Of a stretch of 64,000 nt of DNA, positions 10,134-21,422 are shown piece after piece (position 1 is the first letter of the stretch; each line of letters starts with the position of its first letter). The notes under the pieces were generated by a model. It did no database searches. It was not told where the DNA came from and saw nothing but the letters and a program-made list of their open reading frames with translations. The position numbers were made by a program, and so were the translations under genes. Source of the stretch: Sorghum bicolor (lineage: Eukaryota; Streptophyta; Magnoliopsida; Poales; Poaceae); assembly GCF_000003195.3 (NCBI RefSeq), contig NC_012872.2, positions 17,688,491 to 17,752,490 on the forward strand, given 5' to 3'.

Positions 10134-12956
10134 TCAATTTTTCTGAAGTTTTAGGAGAGCTCTCAGCATTGCATTAGTCTCATCAAACTGTGTATGCATC
10201 CCCTTGACTTCCTCTTGGGTCTGACGTAGCAAAGCCTGGTTTTCTGCAAGTGCAGCCTGCTGAGCTTGCAGCTGTGCCTGCAGCTCTTCTTGCTTCCTCT
10301 CAGCTTCCTCTCTTTCAGCTTGTAATCTTGCATCAAACTGAGCTTGCATGCGTGCTTGTACTGCTGCGACTGAGGACCGGCCATTCTTGGACTGCTTTGG
10401 GACACCAATTTTAGGAAGAAAGGTGGAGGACCGGCTGATCTGGCTCAGATTTTCATCCACAATTTTGGTGGGAGACTTTTCTGGATCTCCTTCTTCTAGC
10501 TCTCTTTCCTTCTCTGCCACCATTCGTTCCTAAATAAAATGAAGGCAGTTAATATTTAGGCCATACAAAAGGTTTGTTCAAGATATGTACTTCAGAGTAG
10601 ATGTGTCCAATCACTGTTTAACTCACATAAACTTGATTGGCAAGTGGAGTACGACCCTTTTGGGAACTAGTCATACATTCCCCAAAGAAATCAACAGCAT
10701 CAGGTTCCATGTTATTGTACTTGGGCCTCTGCACATATCAGTTTGGAACATCAGGTTTGCCTCACTAACATCTAACATGTGAGTAACAGTTCCAAATAGG
10801 AGCCAATCAGGTTTGACTCGCTAAGGCAACTAGGATGGCCTTACTCACATTTCACATTTCAGTGCAACAAGTAATTGATGGCACATAATGTCTTATAATT
10901 GGTGTAGGCTGAAAGCAATTGTTTTCGTACCAGACTGTATCGATGAGCAATGTAGGACCTAGATCCAGTCCTCTGGTGCAGCTGCACTTGGCTTCGGTTT
11001 GCTTTATTCTTAGCAGATTTCTCCTGCACGTCAAGTGAAATACAAAGTTCTCATTCACATGACCAGTTTGATTGCTGATTAATGAAAGAAGAAATGCAGA
11101 GTATAGACCTGATTGTTGGGGTCACACCAGTACTCTACTAGATTGATCCATTCATCTGGCTTCATTTTTGGTGGAGGTCCTTTGGCGATCAACTGTTCCA
11201 TTGTGAGTGACTCGTCAAAGTACTTCCTTTTCAGATTGTACCTCGTCTGCCTTACTCCCTTCTTAACGATGTCAGTGCATGCATCTTTGCTTGGTCCTTC
11301 GTTTTTAACATCGACATCCAACCTTGACTGCAACCACACAAATAATTTATTAGAAACACTTTGTACAAGGTAGTAGAGGCAGTAATGCAAGAAACTAATT
11401 AAGGTGAAGTAGTTGTCTCACCGCCACTTTATCAAGCACTTTTTGAACTTTGGCCTTCCCTGCCTCATTGTCATACTTCTTCCAAGAAGTGTAGATAGGT
11501 AGGCTATCCCTAAGGGCAACACCAGTTTCTGATGCTAGCTTGGCTGCTTGTAGTGGGACATCTGGTCTTTTCTTTCCTTCAGCAACTTGGATAGGTAGTC
11601 TGTTCCCTCTCTTGATCAATTTCTCCAAGCCATGACCCATGGTTTGCTTGCGGACCTCCTTTCGGGGTGCTGCATTGTGAAATAATAAGCAATACGGGTA
11701 GTTAGAGCAGCAACAAATGTACATAATGCATGGAGAAAGAAAGCTTTGAAATGTGTGCACCTAGAACTAACTCACCATAAACTAAGTCATCATCAGGTTG
11801 TGCCTCAATATGTAAATTAGGGTAGTTAGAACAGCAACTAATGTAGATATTGGATGGAGAAAAGAAAGCTTGGAAGTGAGTGTACCTTGAACTAAGTCCT
11901 CATCCGGTTCTACATCATTTGTATGACCCTCTGAATTTGCAGCTTCCAAAAGGTCAGCTGACTCATTGATGTCATTGCTCTGCCTAGAGCTCCTTGCACC
12001 TGGAGAGGTCTCTGCACGAAGTGATTGGTTACCACTAGTTGTGGTAGCAAGGTCATGAGTCGTTGTAGGAGTCGGTGTTGGGACTGATTGGTTAGCACTA
12101 GTTGTGTTGGCAGGCACTGACTGGTTAGCACTAGTTGTGGTAGGAGGAGGCACTCAAGGAAGGAAATAAAAAGGGTTTGCACCTGGTGTAGACCTAGCTG
12201 CAGTAAGCTTGGTGTATTTAGTAGGAGAAGGCTGTGTGTTTGGAAGAGGCGCAGACAAGGCTGGACTTGTGGTGTTGGGAGTAGTAGGCAATGTGAGAGT
12301 AGTTTCTGTGGTCTGGCTACCAGTGGTAGCTTGGTTTCCTTGTAGTTGGGTGGCACTAGCAACGGCTTTACGTTTAGGGCTGGGTTTTGAAATGTTCTTA
12401 GGAGGCAATGGTTGTCTTTGCTTGGGCGGTGGACGGCCTCCAGGTGATGGCATAGCTGCACTTTGCCTAGTGATTCTTATTGGTGTACGCGGTGGCTGCT
12501 GGGCCATTGATGCCCCCTTTTGCGCCTTCTGCTTTGGGCGCGCTCCTGGAACCATCACTCCAACCTGTCAAGAGTAACATGCAGCTTATTAAATAAGGAT
12601 CAAGTGTGAAGTACATTAGTAGAGTACAATGCAGTACTTGTTTCAAATAGACAAAATAGATACTTGTTAATTGGCATTGCAATTCATCTCACCTGAGTAT
12701 GGACCTCATTAGTGAGGTCATCATCATAGTCATCATCGCTGTCAGATTGGTTATCAATGTCAGATGTTGGATCATACTCATTGTCATTGTCAGATGATGG
12801 TTTGTCAGAAACTACCCTCTTTGCTTTGCCCTTTTCCTTTATTGAAATATCATCTCTAACTTGTTGAGATAAAACAGCAATACCCAAAGACTTAAAAACA
12901 TCCTGAACACGCTTAACATTTGCATCCCTTTGCTGCTCATAATTTGTTTTTCCCAT
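10134..12956 (-). CDS. TNPA-like (Ptta/En/Spm, Transposase_24 type) CACTA protein, multi-exon
   Basis: Minus-strand gene with at least seven exons, inferred from consensus splice sites: 12956-12693, 12564-11886, 11669-11422, 11327-11109, 11023-10931, 10728-10627 and 10529-10134. Exon 1 starts MGKTNYEQQ and is acidic (SDSDDDYDDDL). Exon 2 is Pro/Ser/Thr-rich. The later exons hold the Transposase_24-like part: LPIQVAEGKKRPDVPLQAAK, NLKRKYFDE, WINLVEYW, KNKANRSQVQ and RSYIAHRYSL. The last exon is a Gln/Glu-rich coiled coil ending LRALLKLQKN. A TGA at 12156-12154 interrupts exon 2 unless it lies in a small intron. By analogy the product binds the subterminal repeats and assists transposition. Exon junction phases were not all checked. 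Confidence 0.75.
11697..11907 (-). repeat. Tandem duplication (about 122 bp) around an exon-intron boundary
   Basis: Two adjacent similar segments begin GGGTAGTTAGA(G/A)CAGCAAC near 11697 and near 11819. Both run through AAAGAAAGCTT and GAACTAA and end in a short coding piece (one gives EPDEDLVQ, the other a diverged version). The copy at 11819-11907 holds the used end of exon 2; the other may be a duplicated, now optional mini-exon of the TNPA-like gene. Confidence 0.6.
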
Positions 12957-15295
12957 TTCTGGTATTACTTAGTAGGAGGAAATGAAGAAAGTGCAGAAAC
13001 TGGTTTCAGTTTCTGTAAAGGAGTTCATGAAAAAGGGGAGGCACATAATTAGCAATGCAGTAAATAAACTTGCCATGCAGAATTGATATAGCTGGCTAAG
13101 AAGATAGGTACAATCACAAAACAAACTGCTGCTTCATCTACAGCTATGAGAATGAGTGCAGACACAAACTGGCATCAGTGCATACACAAACTGCCAGACA
13201 AATTGTAATTGTTTAACCAGCAAACAAATTCTCTCCCTCTCTCTCTATACTACTGTTTCTCCTCCTTGTATGACGACGAAATGAACCGCTAGCAATTGGA
13301 TCTAGCGATGCAATTGGATCCAGCAAGTAGAGTAAGCAGTGTATGACATACCTTGGACGGAGGAGCACTTGGTTGGCGTTGGAGTAGGCGAGGTGTCCGA
13401 GGTCGGCGGCGAGGCGCACGCACACGGTGGAGGGGCAGGTGGCCAGCAAGCGCGTCACGAGCTCGGGGAGGTACGAGGATGCCGGTGGCGTGACCTCCTA
13501 GCTCCGTCGAGGTGGTGGAAGTCGTCGTCGCCTCTAAGATGCGTGGAGGTACGAGGATGCCGGCGGCGTGACCTCCTAGCTCTGTCGAGGTGGTGGAAGT
13601 CGTCGTCGCCTCTAAGATGCGATGCGGTGATGGGCGGTGCTGCGTCGTTGCGTTGCGGCGGAGGGTGGGGCGGCGAGGCAGCGGCGCGTTGTGGCGAGGC
13701 GGCGTGAGGGGAGGAGTGGAAGATTGGGGATTTTCCCCTTTCTCCGACCGAGCAAGAGGATAAGGCGAGGGCGTTTCGGATGGCTTGAGCGGGAGTCGCG
13801 TAGGGTCCCACTTGTCGGCGACTGGCGAGTGCGCGGGGGCGGAGTGGAAAATTTGGGCCTGACGAGTGGGCCTGCTGTGTCGGTGTCACATCGCTAGCTG
13901 GGCCGATGCTGGTTCTGGCGCAGCGGGTCCACTTGTCAAAGACCCATTTGTTTGTATTTGGACTTGAGATGATAATTTGGTGAAGTAAACAAATCCAAAT
14001 GGGAAAAATGTCTAAAAGAAAGTTGTAGATATCATTGAGATGTACATTTTTGGTATTGGATATTTTTCGATTTGGAATTTTCTTAAGGTTTGAAATTTGA
14101 ATTCGAAAGAAATTCAAAGTTTGACCAAATTTTTGGGGTACTAAAAAGTCTCAAATTAAAAAGTGATGAACACAAATATTGCACATCTCATGAAAATGTA
14201 CACTTTTTGTTTTGGTCACGTGTCCATCCGACCAAGTGTCAATAACTTTGTTCACGGAAATCATATATGTCACTAGTAGTTCATGAAAACTATAAGGAAT
14301 AGTGTGAAATTTGTGAACTACTTTACGAACACTTTGTCATATGGGAAAATGGCCAAAATAAGAAATGTTGGTCTTCATGAGTAGAACAATTCTTGTGTTG
14401 ATGACTTTTTTGCTTGAAGTCATTTTCAGTGTGAAATTTTGGTTACAAGTTGTATGTTTTTTAAAATTCAACATTTCACTTGTTCAAACTTTATACAATT
14501 TGATAATCGGCAAAATGAACACAACAGTTTGATAGATCATGATTTTAGAAAAATTTAGGAAAAAAAAGCATCGAATTTAGAGGTAGTATGCAGGAGAAAA
14601 ACCTGTTACAACATTTGATCCTGGATTTAAAAAATAAATGTGTGAGCAAATGACATGGTGCATGACAGGCTGATGAACATGCGGGCCCACATGTCATATG
14701 TCTTTGGGGTACTTCACTTAGCCTCCTACTGGCTAAGTGTCGCTAGTCTCCCTGGTTTGCTCGGGCACCGAGGCCCTTCCACGCCGGCGACGAGCACCTG
14801 CAGCATGCCGGTGACGAGCATCCAGGTTGCCTCCTCCTCTTGTGAGCATCCTCAGCGCACCTCCTGCCGCACCCGCCCATGTCCTGCCTCTCCCGCCCCT
14901 CTCCCCTGCAGCATCGCCGGCGACGAGCACCGGCAGCCATGCCGTCTCTCCCCTGACCTGCAGCTCCCGCCCCTACCCTGACCTGGATCTGCCGCCCCTC
15001 TCCCCTGTCCTCCAGCAGCCGCCCCTCCTCCCCAAAGCATCAGCCACGGCACCAAAGCACCCCCTCATCCCCTGTTCTCCAGCACCCGACGAGGCTCACC
15101 GGCCACCAGATCAGCTCAGCACCAAAGCACCCCCTCCTCCCCAAGCATCAGCCACGGCAAGGTCTTGAGCTGAGAGGCTCACTAAAAAAAGGTGAGAAAA
15201 ACTTGTAACATGAATTTTGCAGTGTCTTTACTTAGTTGAGTGAATTAAAATGGATTTGTATTTGCTTGTTTTGCATCTAATGTAATCAGGGCGAC
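12957..15295. other. Divergent intergenic region between TNPA-like and TNPD-like genes of C
   Basis: About 2.3 kb separating two divergently transcribed transposon genes, so it should hold both promoters. It contains a GC-rich block (13340-13930), an AT-rich block (13960-14640) and a C-rich, proline-codon-like block (14740-15170). Open frames in the GC-rich parts are low complexity and match nothing I recognise. A 78-bp direct duplication is listed separately. Confidence 0.55.
13469..13624. repeat. Two-copy 78-bp tandem repeat in C
   Basis: Two adjacent units of 78 bp start AGGTACGAGGATGCCGG at 13469 and 13547 and differ at only a few positions. They sit upstream of both divergent genes in the GC-rich block. 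Confidence 0.8.
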
Positions 15296-18200
15296 ATGGA
15301 CAGAAGTTGGATTTACAACAGTGAGCTTTTTTCGCCAGCCTTTTTGGCCGGTGTGGACCAATTCATGGATCATGTCCGGTGCAAATATAGTGCAGATGAA
15401 AAGATCAAATGCCCATGCCGAAAATGCTTGAACCACAAAGAGTACTACCAAGATGATGTACAAGAGCATATCGAACTCAATGGTATGTCTAGGTGCTATA
15501 CTAGGTGGATTCACCATGGAGAGGATGAAGGACAAGCTGAAGATGATAGGGAACTCGATGGTGGTCCTGAAAATATGTCATGGGAAGGAAATGAGCAGGC
15601 ACCCTTTGAGGAGGAAGAAGGACAAGATGAAGATGTCATAGATGATAGTGCACGGGGAGTTCCGGGGCTAATTCAAGATTTGCACGCTGCAGCAAGCCGA
15701 GGCTTTGGTGGTAACTTGTATAAATAAATCATGGAAGAGGCAAAGCGTGAACTTTATCCAGGTTGCACCGAGGAGTCTAGGCTATCTTTCATTATTAAGT
15801 TGCTACATATAAAAGTTTACAATCGGATAACAACATCTGGGTTTGATGCATTCCTTGAGTTGATTTCTACAAGTTTGAAGAATGTGCCTGGGCTTCCTAA
15901 GTCCTATAATGAATTGAAATCTCTCCTTCGGAAGCTTGGTTTTGGTTATGTTTGCATTGATGTGTGCAAATATGATTGTGCCTTGTTTTGGAAGGACAAT
16001 GAAAATGCTGATCATTGCCCAGTTTGTGGCTTCACAAGATGGAAAGTGAAAAAGGAGGGCAGAAAGAGAGTTCCTCACAAGGTCCTCCGCTACTTTCCAA
16101 TAATCCCACGCCTTCAAAGGCTTTTCATGTCAAAGCAGCGGGCACAGTATGCAAGATGGCACAAGGCAAAGAGGGTAGCAGTTGACAATGAAATGAGACA
16201 TCCTGCTGATGGAGAAGCTTGGAAAGATTTTGATGACACTTTCAAATCCTTTGCAGATGATCCTCGCAGTTTGAGGTTAGCCATTGCTACTGATGGATTT
16301 AACCCTTATGGTCAGATGAGCAATTCATATAGCATTTGGCCAGTGATAGTGGCACCATATAATTTTCCACCATGGATGTGTATGGACCAATCCAATTATA
16401 TGCTTGCTCTACTTATTCCAGGAAAAAAATCACCCGGCAAAGATTTCCATGTGTTCATGCAGCCTTTGATGGAAGACATGGTTACTCTTTGGGAAGGTGT
16501 GAAAACTTATGATGCATATGAAAACAAAGAGTTTAGCCTCCGTGCAGCGATTCTATGGGGAATCAATGACTACCCAGCATTGGGAACCATGTCAGGCAGA
16601 ACCACTAAGGGTTACTTTGCATGTGTGCATTGTGATGAGAATCCATGCTCAGAATGTCTAAGAAACAAGATTGGTTTCATAGGCCATAGACGTTTCCTCC
16701 CAAGTGATCATGTATGGAGGAAAAACAAATCCTTCAATGGCCACCATGAAAAGAGGGAGCCACCAAGGAAATTTAGTGCAAACGAGGTTATGGAAAGATT
16801 GGATGAAATTCACTACATTCCAGGCAAGAATCCTAATAAGCCAAAATCAAGAAAAAGACGGCGTAATGAGGATGAACCGGTATGGCATCTGAAGGTTAGC
16901 TTGTATGATTTACCATACTGGTCAAAATTGAAGCTACAGTACAACCTTGATGTTATGCACATAGAGAAGAACATATGTGAGAATATTTTATCAACTCTGC
17001 TTAATACTCCAAACAAGACAAAGGACACCATCTCTGCTAGAATGGATTTGGAAGACAGAGGTATAAGAAAAGAGCTTCATTTGCTAGATGATAGTGGTAC
17101 TTCTTCCTCAAAGCCAAAAGCTTGTTATGTTCTAACACCTGAAGCAAAGAAGAAGTTCTTGCAGTTTGTGAGCAACGTTAAGTTTCCTGATGGCTATGCC
17201 TCGAACATATCAAGATGTGTAAATATGGAGGGAGCAGGAACAATGCAAGGGCTCAAAACACATGACTGCCATATAATGCTACAACATATTTTACCAGTTG
17301 GGCTTCGGGGTTTGGTGCGCAAGGATGTATATGAAGTTATTGCAGAATTGGGTTGGTTTTTTAGACAACTTTGCTCCAAAACCCTAAAGATTGATGCACT
17401 ATCGAAGATGAAGGAAGATATTGTCCTTATCATTTGCAGGCTTGAGAAAATTTACCCTCCGGCATTCTTTGATGTCATGGTTCACCTAGCAGTGCACTTG
17501 CCTGATGAGGCACTACTTAGGGGACCAGTGCAGTATGGATGGATGTATCCTATTGAGAGAAGATTGGGCACCTTTAAACGTTTCGTCCGTAATAAAGCAA
17601 GACCTGAAGGATCTATTGCAGAGGCATACACTGCATATGAGTGTATGACCCAGTGCTCAACATATTTCAGTGACATCATTAATAGGTTTACTAGGCCTGA
17701 AAGAAACTTAGATGGAGAAAAGAACATCTCAACCAATGCTTGCTCTATCTTTGGTCATAGTATTAACTTGTTGGGTGCTTCAAAACTTCATTACGACGAT
17801 AAAGCCTATGACTCCATGGTCTGGTTTGTTCTAAATAACTGCGAAGAGGTGGACACATACAAAGAGTGAGTAATGCTTTGATTTCATCTCATCCACCTTT
17901 ATACAATATTAGTGTCACAAAATAACTAACTTTCTTCTTACTTTGCAGCATGTATAGAGCAGAATTAGAACAACAAGAGGTCAGTGATGTTGACAAAATG
18001 ATGGCAAAACAATTTCCTGCATGGTTCGAGAATCATGTGAGTGCAACAAGACTTATACTCACTGTTCATGCGTACACTTTCAAACTCCCTAACTCTGAAT
18101 GTTTTCAACCGACAGATTACCACATTGAAATATGAAGGCACAACACATGTTGATGAAGACCTATACTCACTAGCATGCCGGCCGGATCCACGTGTCCGTT

Positions 18201-18922
18201 CATACACATCATGCATAATCAATGGGGTACGGTACAACACTTAGGCTCGTGATGAACACAGGAAGACACAGAACTCAACCATCAAAAGTGGAGGTACACA
18301 CGGTGATCACACAATTGACTTCTATGGGACAATCCACGACATTATTGAGTTGACTTACAATAGGAACAGCAAAGGGCGTAGAACTGTTGTCTTACTACGC
18401 TGTGAGTGGTGCAATCTAGAGGGAAGGACATACCAGATGAAAAATGATGGTTACTTCAAGAGCATAAACATCAATGGCCGATGGTATAAGGATGATCCTT
18501 TCATTTTTGCCACAGATGCTTCACAAGTATTTCTCTTGGAAGATACAATGTTTGGCCCAAGTTGGCGAGTGGTACGGGAATTTGGCCACCGACATATATT
18601 TGATGTTGAAGAGTCTAAAACAAATGAACCAATTCAAGAACAAGTACAGATGAGATGTCAGGAGGCATACCAAGAGGAGCATATTTCAGCTATATATGGT
18701 CTAGTGGGAGACATTGATCCTAATTTGGATTTATTGCACATGGATAGTGAACCAGGTAGCCCCATTAGTAGAGACCTCGTCGAGAGCCTCCGGCGACAGA
18801 AACATACAACTCAAGGTCATGAATCAGTCGAAGGAGATGAAGATGAAGATGAGACCTATCTTGAGTACCATAGTCCAGGAGAAGACGGCAATACTTCCGA
18901 AGAAGACAGTGATTACGACTGA
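15296..18922 (+). CDS. TNPD/TNP2-like CACTA transposase (interrupted by two in-frame stops)
   Basis: Three exons: 15296-17865, 17949-18036 and 18116-18922, with GTGAGT donors and TTTGCAG or CCGACAG acceptors that keep frame; about 1154 codons. The N-terminus (MDRSWIYN to RWIHHG, residues 1-75) is the transposase-associated domain with the C/H pattern CPCRKCLNH. The central part is the Tnp2 transposase (CPVCGFTRWK, WPVIVAPYNFPPW, LDVMHIEKNICEN). A DUF4218-like block follows (LPVGLRGLVRKDVYEVIAEL), then a DUF4216-like block in exon 3 (LRCEWCNLEGR, DPFIFATDASQVFLLED). The protein cuts and joins element ends. In-frame TAA at 15725-15727 and TAG at 18242-18244 break it, so this copy is probably not autonomous. 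Confidence 0.88.
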
Positions 18923-19288
18923 CCTTTGCATTTGTGGAGATTTGTGAACCATGAACTTTTGTGTTGTATTCGTCACTGAATGTATTGCCTCTCATTAACA
19001 GCCATGCTGCCAAAATTTGTGACCACATCCATGTCATGGAATGCCTACAATCTATCATAATATGTATTTCCAGGATTTCATAAGCACATTCAGAGAAAAA
19101 TGCATTCCAATGGCACCTAGGTCAATAATTCATTCCAGATGCAAATACATGCATAACACTTGTTCTTGACACACACACAGGTTACACCACATTGCAAAAG
19201 AAGCATTGCCTTACATCATCAGGAAGCACATGGCTCTAAAATTACACAAGTGCAACTGCACTGCAACCATACCCCTACTGCAATGCAT
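18923..19288. other. Noncoding space between convergent genes of C
   Basis: Between the stop of the plus-strand transposase and the stop of the minus-strand GRF gene; it should hold both 3' ends. AT-rich, no other feature seen. Confidence 0.5.
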
Positions 19289-19925
19289 CTACTTCCTAGA
19301 ACTGATAAGGTACATAAACACACACCCAAGAAAAACTGCAAAAGCAAACATTAACACATTGAACCTCCACATCAAATCCTCCACCTTTCCATCAACCTTG
19401 GACTTCTTCTTCCCCTTCACCTTTGCCTCCACCTTCTTTTCCCTTTCTAAGTTCACAGAGGTTGCATCTTCTCCCAAATCACCTTCTTCAGCAATGTCAA
19501 AGGTTGTAGGAAACTTGCAGATTTTGACAATGCCCAACTCCTTCAATTTATCCAAATAGATGCGTTGAAATCTATAGAACTGACACATTTTAACATACTG
19601 CGACAACAAACAATGACATTTCAGAAACCATAAACACATTCTAAACTGCACAATAAAACAATAAAGCAATGCTCACCCCATTCCGCGGACATTTGAAATA
19701 TACACGCAAGTAATTCTCAGTTGTTTCCTTTTCTGACCGCCTCTCTATCACCCTCGCTAGTCCACACTCAGGGCACGGTATCAGGGGGAGCCCTGTTTCC
19801 TTACCGAGTGGATACTCCTCCAAATGCAACCTCGAGCTTGACTCAGGGGGAAGTCGCTGAAGCATCCTCGAAGCTCCAGTACCACCACCACCAGATGGAC
19901 TCGCTGAGCTTGCCCAATTTGACAT
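19289..19925 (-). CDS. GRF-type zinc-finger protein with C-terminal membrane segment, carried by CACTA C
   Basis: Two exons, 19925-19677 and 19597-19289, joined in phase 0 (donor GGG|GTGAGC, acceptor GTCGCAG|TAT), giving 185 residues. Residues about 50-95 form a GRF-type zinc finger: CPECG, then YLRVYFKCPRNG and, across the intron, KMCQFYRF; the intron falls between the third and fourth metal ligands. A Lys/Glu-rich linker follows, then a hydrophobic stretch (LMFAFAVFLGCVFMYLIS) that looks like a tail anchor. GRF fingers bind nucleic acid in other proteins; the role here is unknown. The frame has no lesions although the transposase does. It may be a captured host gene or a standard accessory gene of this subfamily. 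Confidence 0.72.
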
Positions 19926-20339
19926 TTCTGTGGAGGGAAGGTGAGCAACAGGGAAAGGGCATCAGAGGGTGATAGGGAGGGGGATAGAGAGATGGGCACC
20001 GCCGCTCACCGAGCTCAGAGGGGAATAGGGAGGGCGCACCGCCGCTCACCGAGCTCAGCACGCCGGCCCGCCCGCCCGCCGACGCGATGCCGGCCCACAC
20101 GCCGCGCTCAGCCAGCCCGCTCCTCTCCGCTGGCCTTCCTCCGCTCAGATCCGCCGCCTGCCGTGCTCCGCGAGGCCGCTCGCCATGCTCCGCGAGGCCG
20201 CTCGCCAAGCTCCGCCACCTGCACCTGGCCGCCCGCCTGCCTGCCGGCACCAACGCGAGGTGCACCCGCCCGCCAGCACCCACACCCACACCACGCCCGC
20301 ACGGAAGCTGCTCGACACCGCCGCTGTGAATGTTGGAGA
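19926..20339. other. GC-rich segment upstream of the GRF gene
   Basis: Likely promoter and 5' leader of the minus-strand GRF gene. Very GC-rich from 20000 to 20330, which opens long frames on several strands (up to 186 codons). These are arginine/proline/alanine-rich and overlap each other; I call none of them genes. Confidence 0.5.
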
Positions 20340-20714
20340 ATGATTCAAAATGGTCAAGTCCACCATCTGTTGTGCCTCTTATTGACGATTTTTATTTTTT
20401 TAATACCCAGCCGTATAATGACGATGGTGACCGTCATGTTACAGCAATCAAACGATGACATGAATGAAAAGGTCACAAAAAACCATACTCTACCGTCATA
20501 AAATAGCAAGGCACGGTCGACTCCTCCAAGTTCACATTTTGTGACGATAATCAATACCTTTATGTGACACAAATTATATAGTCGTCATAAATAGTTCAGG
20601 CTCTCCAGAGTTTATGACAGTAGGGATTTGGCCGTCACAATAGCATATAATATATGACGATATTTGGCCTTGTCATGGGGACTTCTGTCATAAAAAGAAT
20701 GAATTCTTGTAGTG
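20340..20714. repeat. Right subterminal repeats and terminal inverted repeat of CACTA C
   Basis: Repeated short motifs such as GTGACCGTCATG, TTTTGTGACGATAA and GGCCGTCACAATAG, then the terminus ending TTCTTGTAGTG. Mirrors the left end at 9251-9740. Confidence 0.85.
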
Positions 20715-21063
20715 CTTGCAGTTGGTGAGCTGCATACTCCGCCTTCAAACCTTCAGTCAACCGAAGCAGGCGAAACTTTTGTTCCACCGTATTCAGCCAC
20801 TCTTCAGCTTGAAGGGGTTCTTCAGCTTCTCTGAAAGGTGGGGGCTTCGTATCCATGAAGTCCTTGAAGCTACTGTACTGGTTAGGAGCTGGCCCTTCCT
20901 GTGCATTACGACCACCCTGATTTGCCATCCGATTGATGGTCTCAGTGAGCATCCTCTGATTTTCCACCATCATTTGCATCAGCTCAGCTGGATTTGGTGG
21001 TGGAGGAGGAGGTGGTGGATTCATGTTTGCACACTGTTCCGCACCTCGGGTGCCACGAGACAT
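20715..21063 (-). CDS. Element B gag, N-terminal part
   Basis: Starts at ATG 21063 (MSRGTRGAEQ), has a run of eight prolines (NPPPPPPPPNPAEL), a helix rich in Met, Gln and Asn (LMQMMVENQRMLTETINRM) and the beginning of the gag domain (EEWLNTVEQKFRLLRLTEGL to EYAAHQLQ). It is cut by CACTA C after HQLQ and resumes at 9247 with GPAGIWW. The ATG sits directly behind a strong 3' splice site on the minus strand (GTGTCTTTACAG|ATG), suggesting gag is expressed from a spliced message. Confidence 0.88.
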
Positions 21064-21422
21064 CTGTAAAGACACAGTCAGTGAGCATTGATGATGACAA
21101 GATTTGCCGTAGAAGAACTTATATTCATGCCTGAAAGTATTCGAGAGAATAGCTTTACAGAAAGGCACAACAATTCGATTCCTCAAAACAACATCACCAA
21201 TCCAACACATGACATAGATATCCGCAATACGCACCACAACGGAAAACATTGGCACAACATGACGATCATAATAAGATTGCACATGGGTCCATAAAGTTAT
21301 TACACCATTACAGTACATGCCATGAGTCAAGGTCAAAGTTTCGGATTACAACATGGTTACAAAAGCACCACGGCCGACTGGCACACTACAAAAGATCCTG
21401 GCATCATACTACCCACTACTCC
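21064..21422. other. Spacer between upstream frame and gag in B
   Basis: Noncoding 359 bp on the minus strand between the stop of the extra upstream frame and the gag start. It ends in a pyrimidine tract, a plausible branch site (CACTGAC) and TTTACAG, as an intron end would. Confidence 0.55.

Larger units (their letters stand above)
9251..20714. mobile_element. CACTA (En/Spm) DNA transposon C
   Basis: Bounded by CACTACAAAAAATT at 9251 and its inverted partner ending TTCTTGTAGTG at 20714, with 3-bp duplications CTT at 9248-9250 and 20715-20717. Removing the element and one CTT restores B's gag frame exactly. Both ends carry many short direct and inverted copies of a GTCAC/GTCAT-centred motif, as expected for the subterminal regions bound by a TNPA-type protein. 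Inside are a TNPA-like gene and a TNPD-like gene in divergent orientation plus a GRF zinc-finger gene. Length 11,464 bp. Confidence 0.95.

Noticed and set aside
13455..14117. 220-codon minus-strand frame in CACTA C
   Set aside because: Made of His/Arg/Ser-rich repeats from a 78-bp DNA duplication in a GC-rich intergenic block; no known domain.
14655..15168. Proline-rich frames upstream of the transposase
   Set aside because: C-rich low-complexity DNA read as Pro/Ser/Ala; more likely leader or promoter of the TNPD-like gene.
19941..20501. 186-codon frame near the right end of C
   Set aside because: Arg/Ala/Pro-rich product of a GC-rich tract overlapping open frames on the other strand and running into subterminal repeats.
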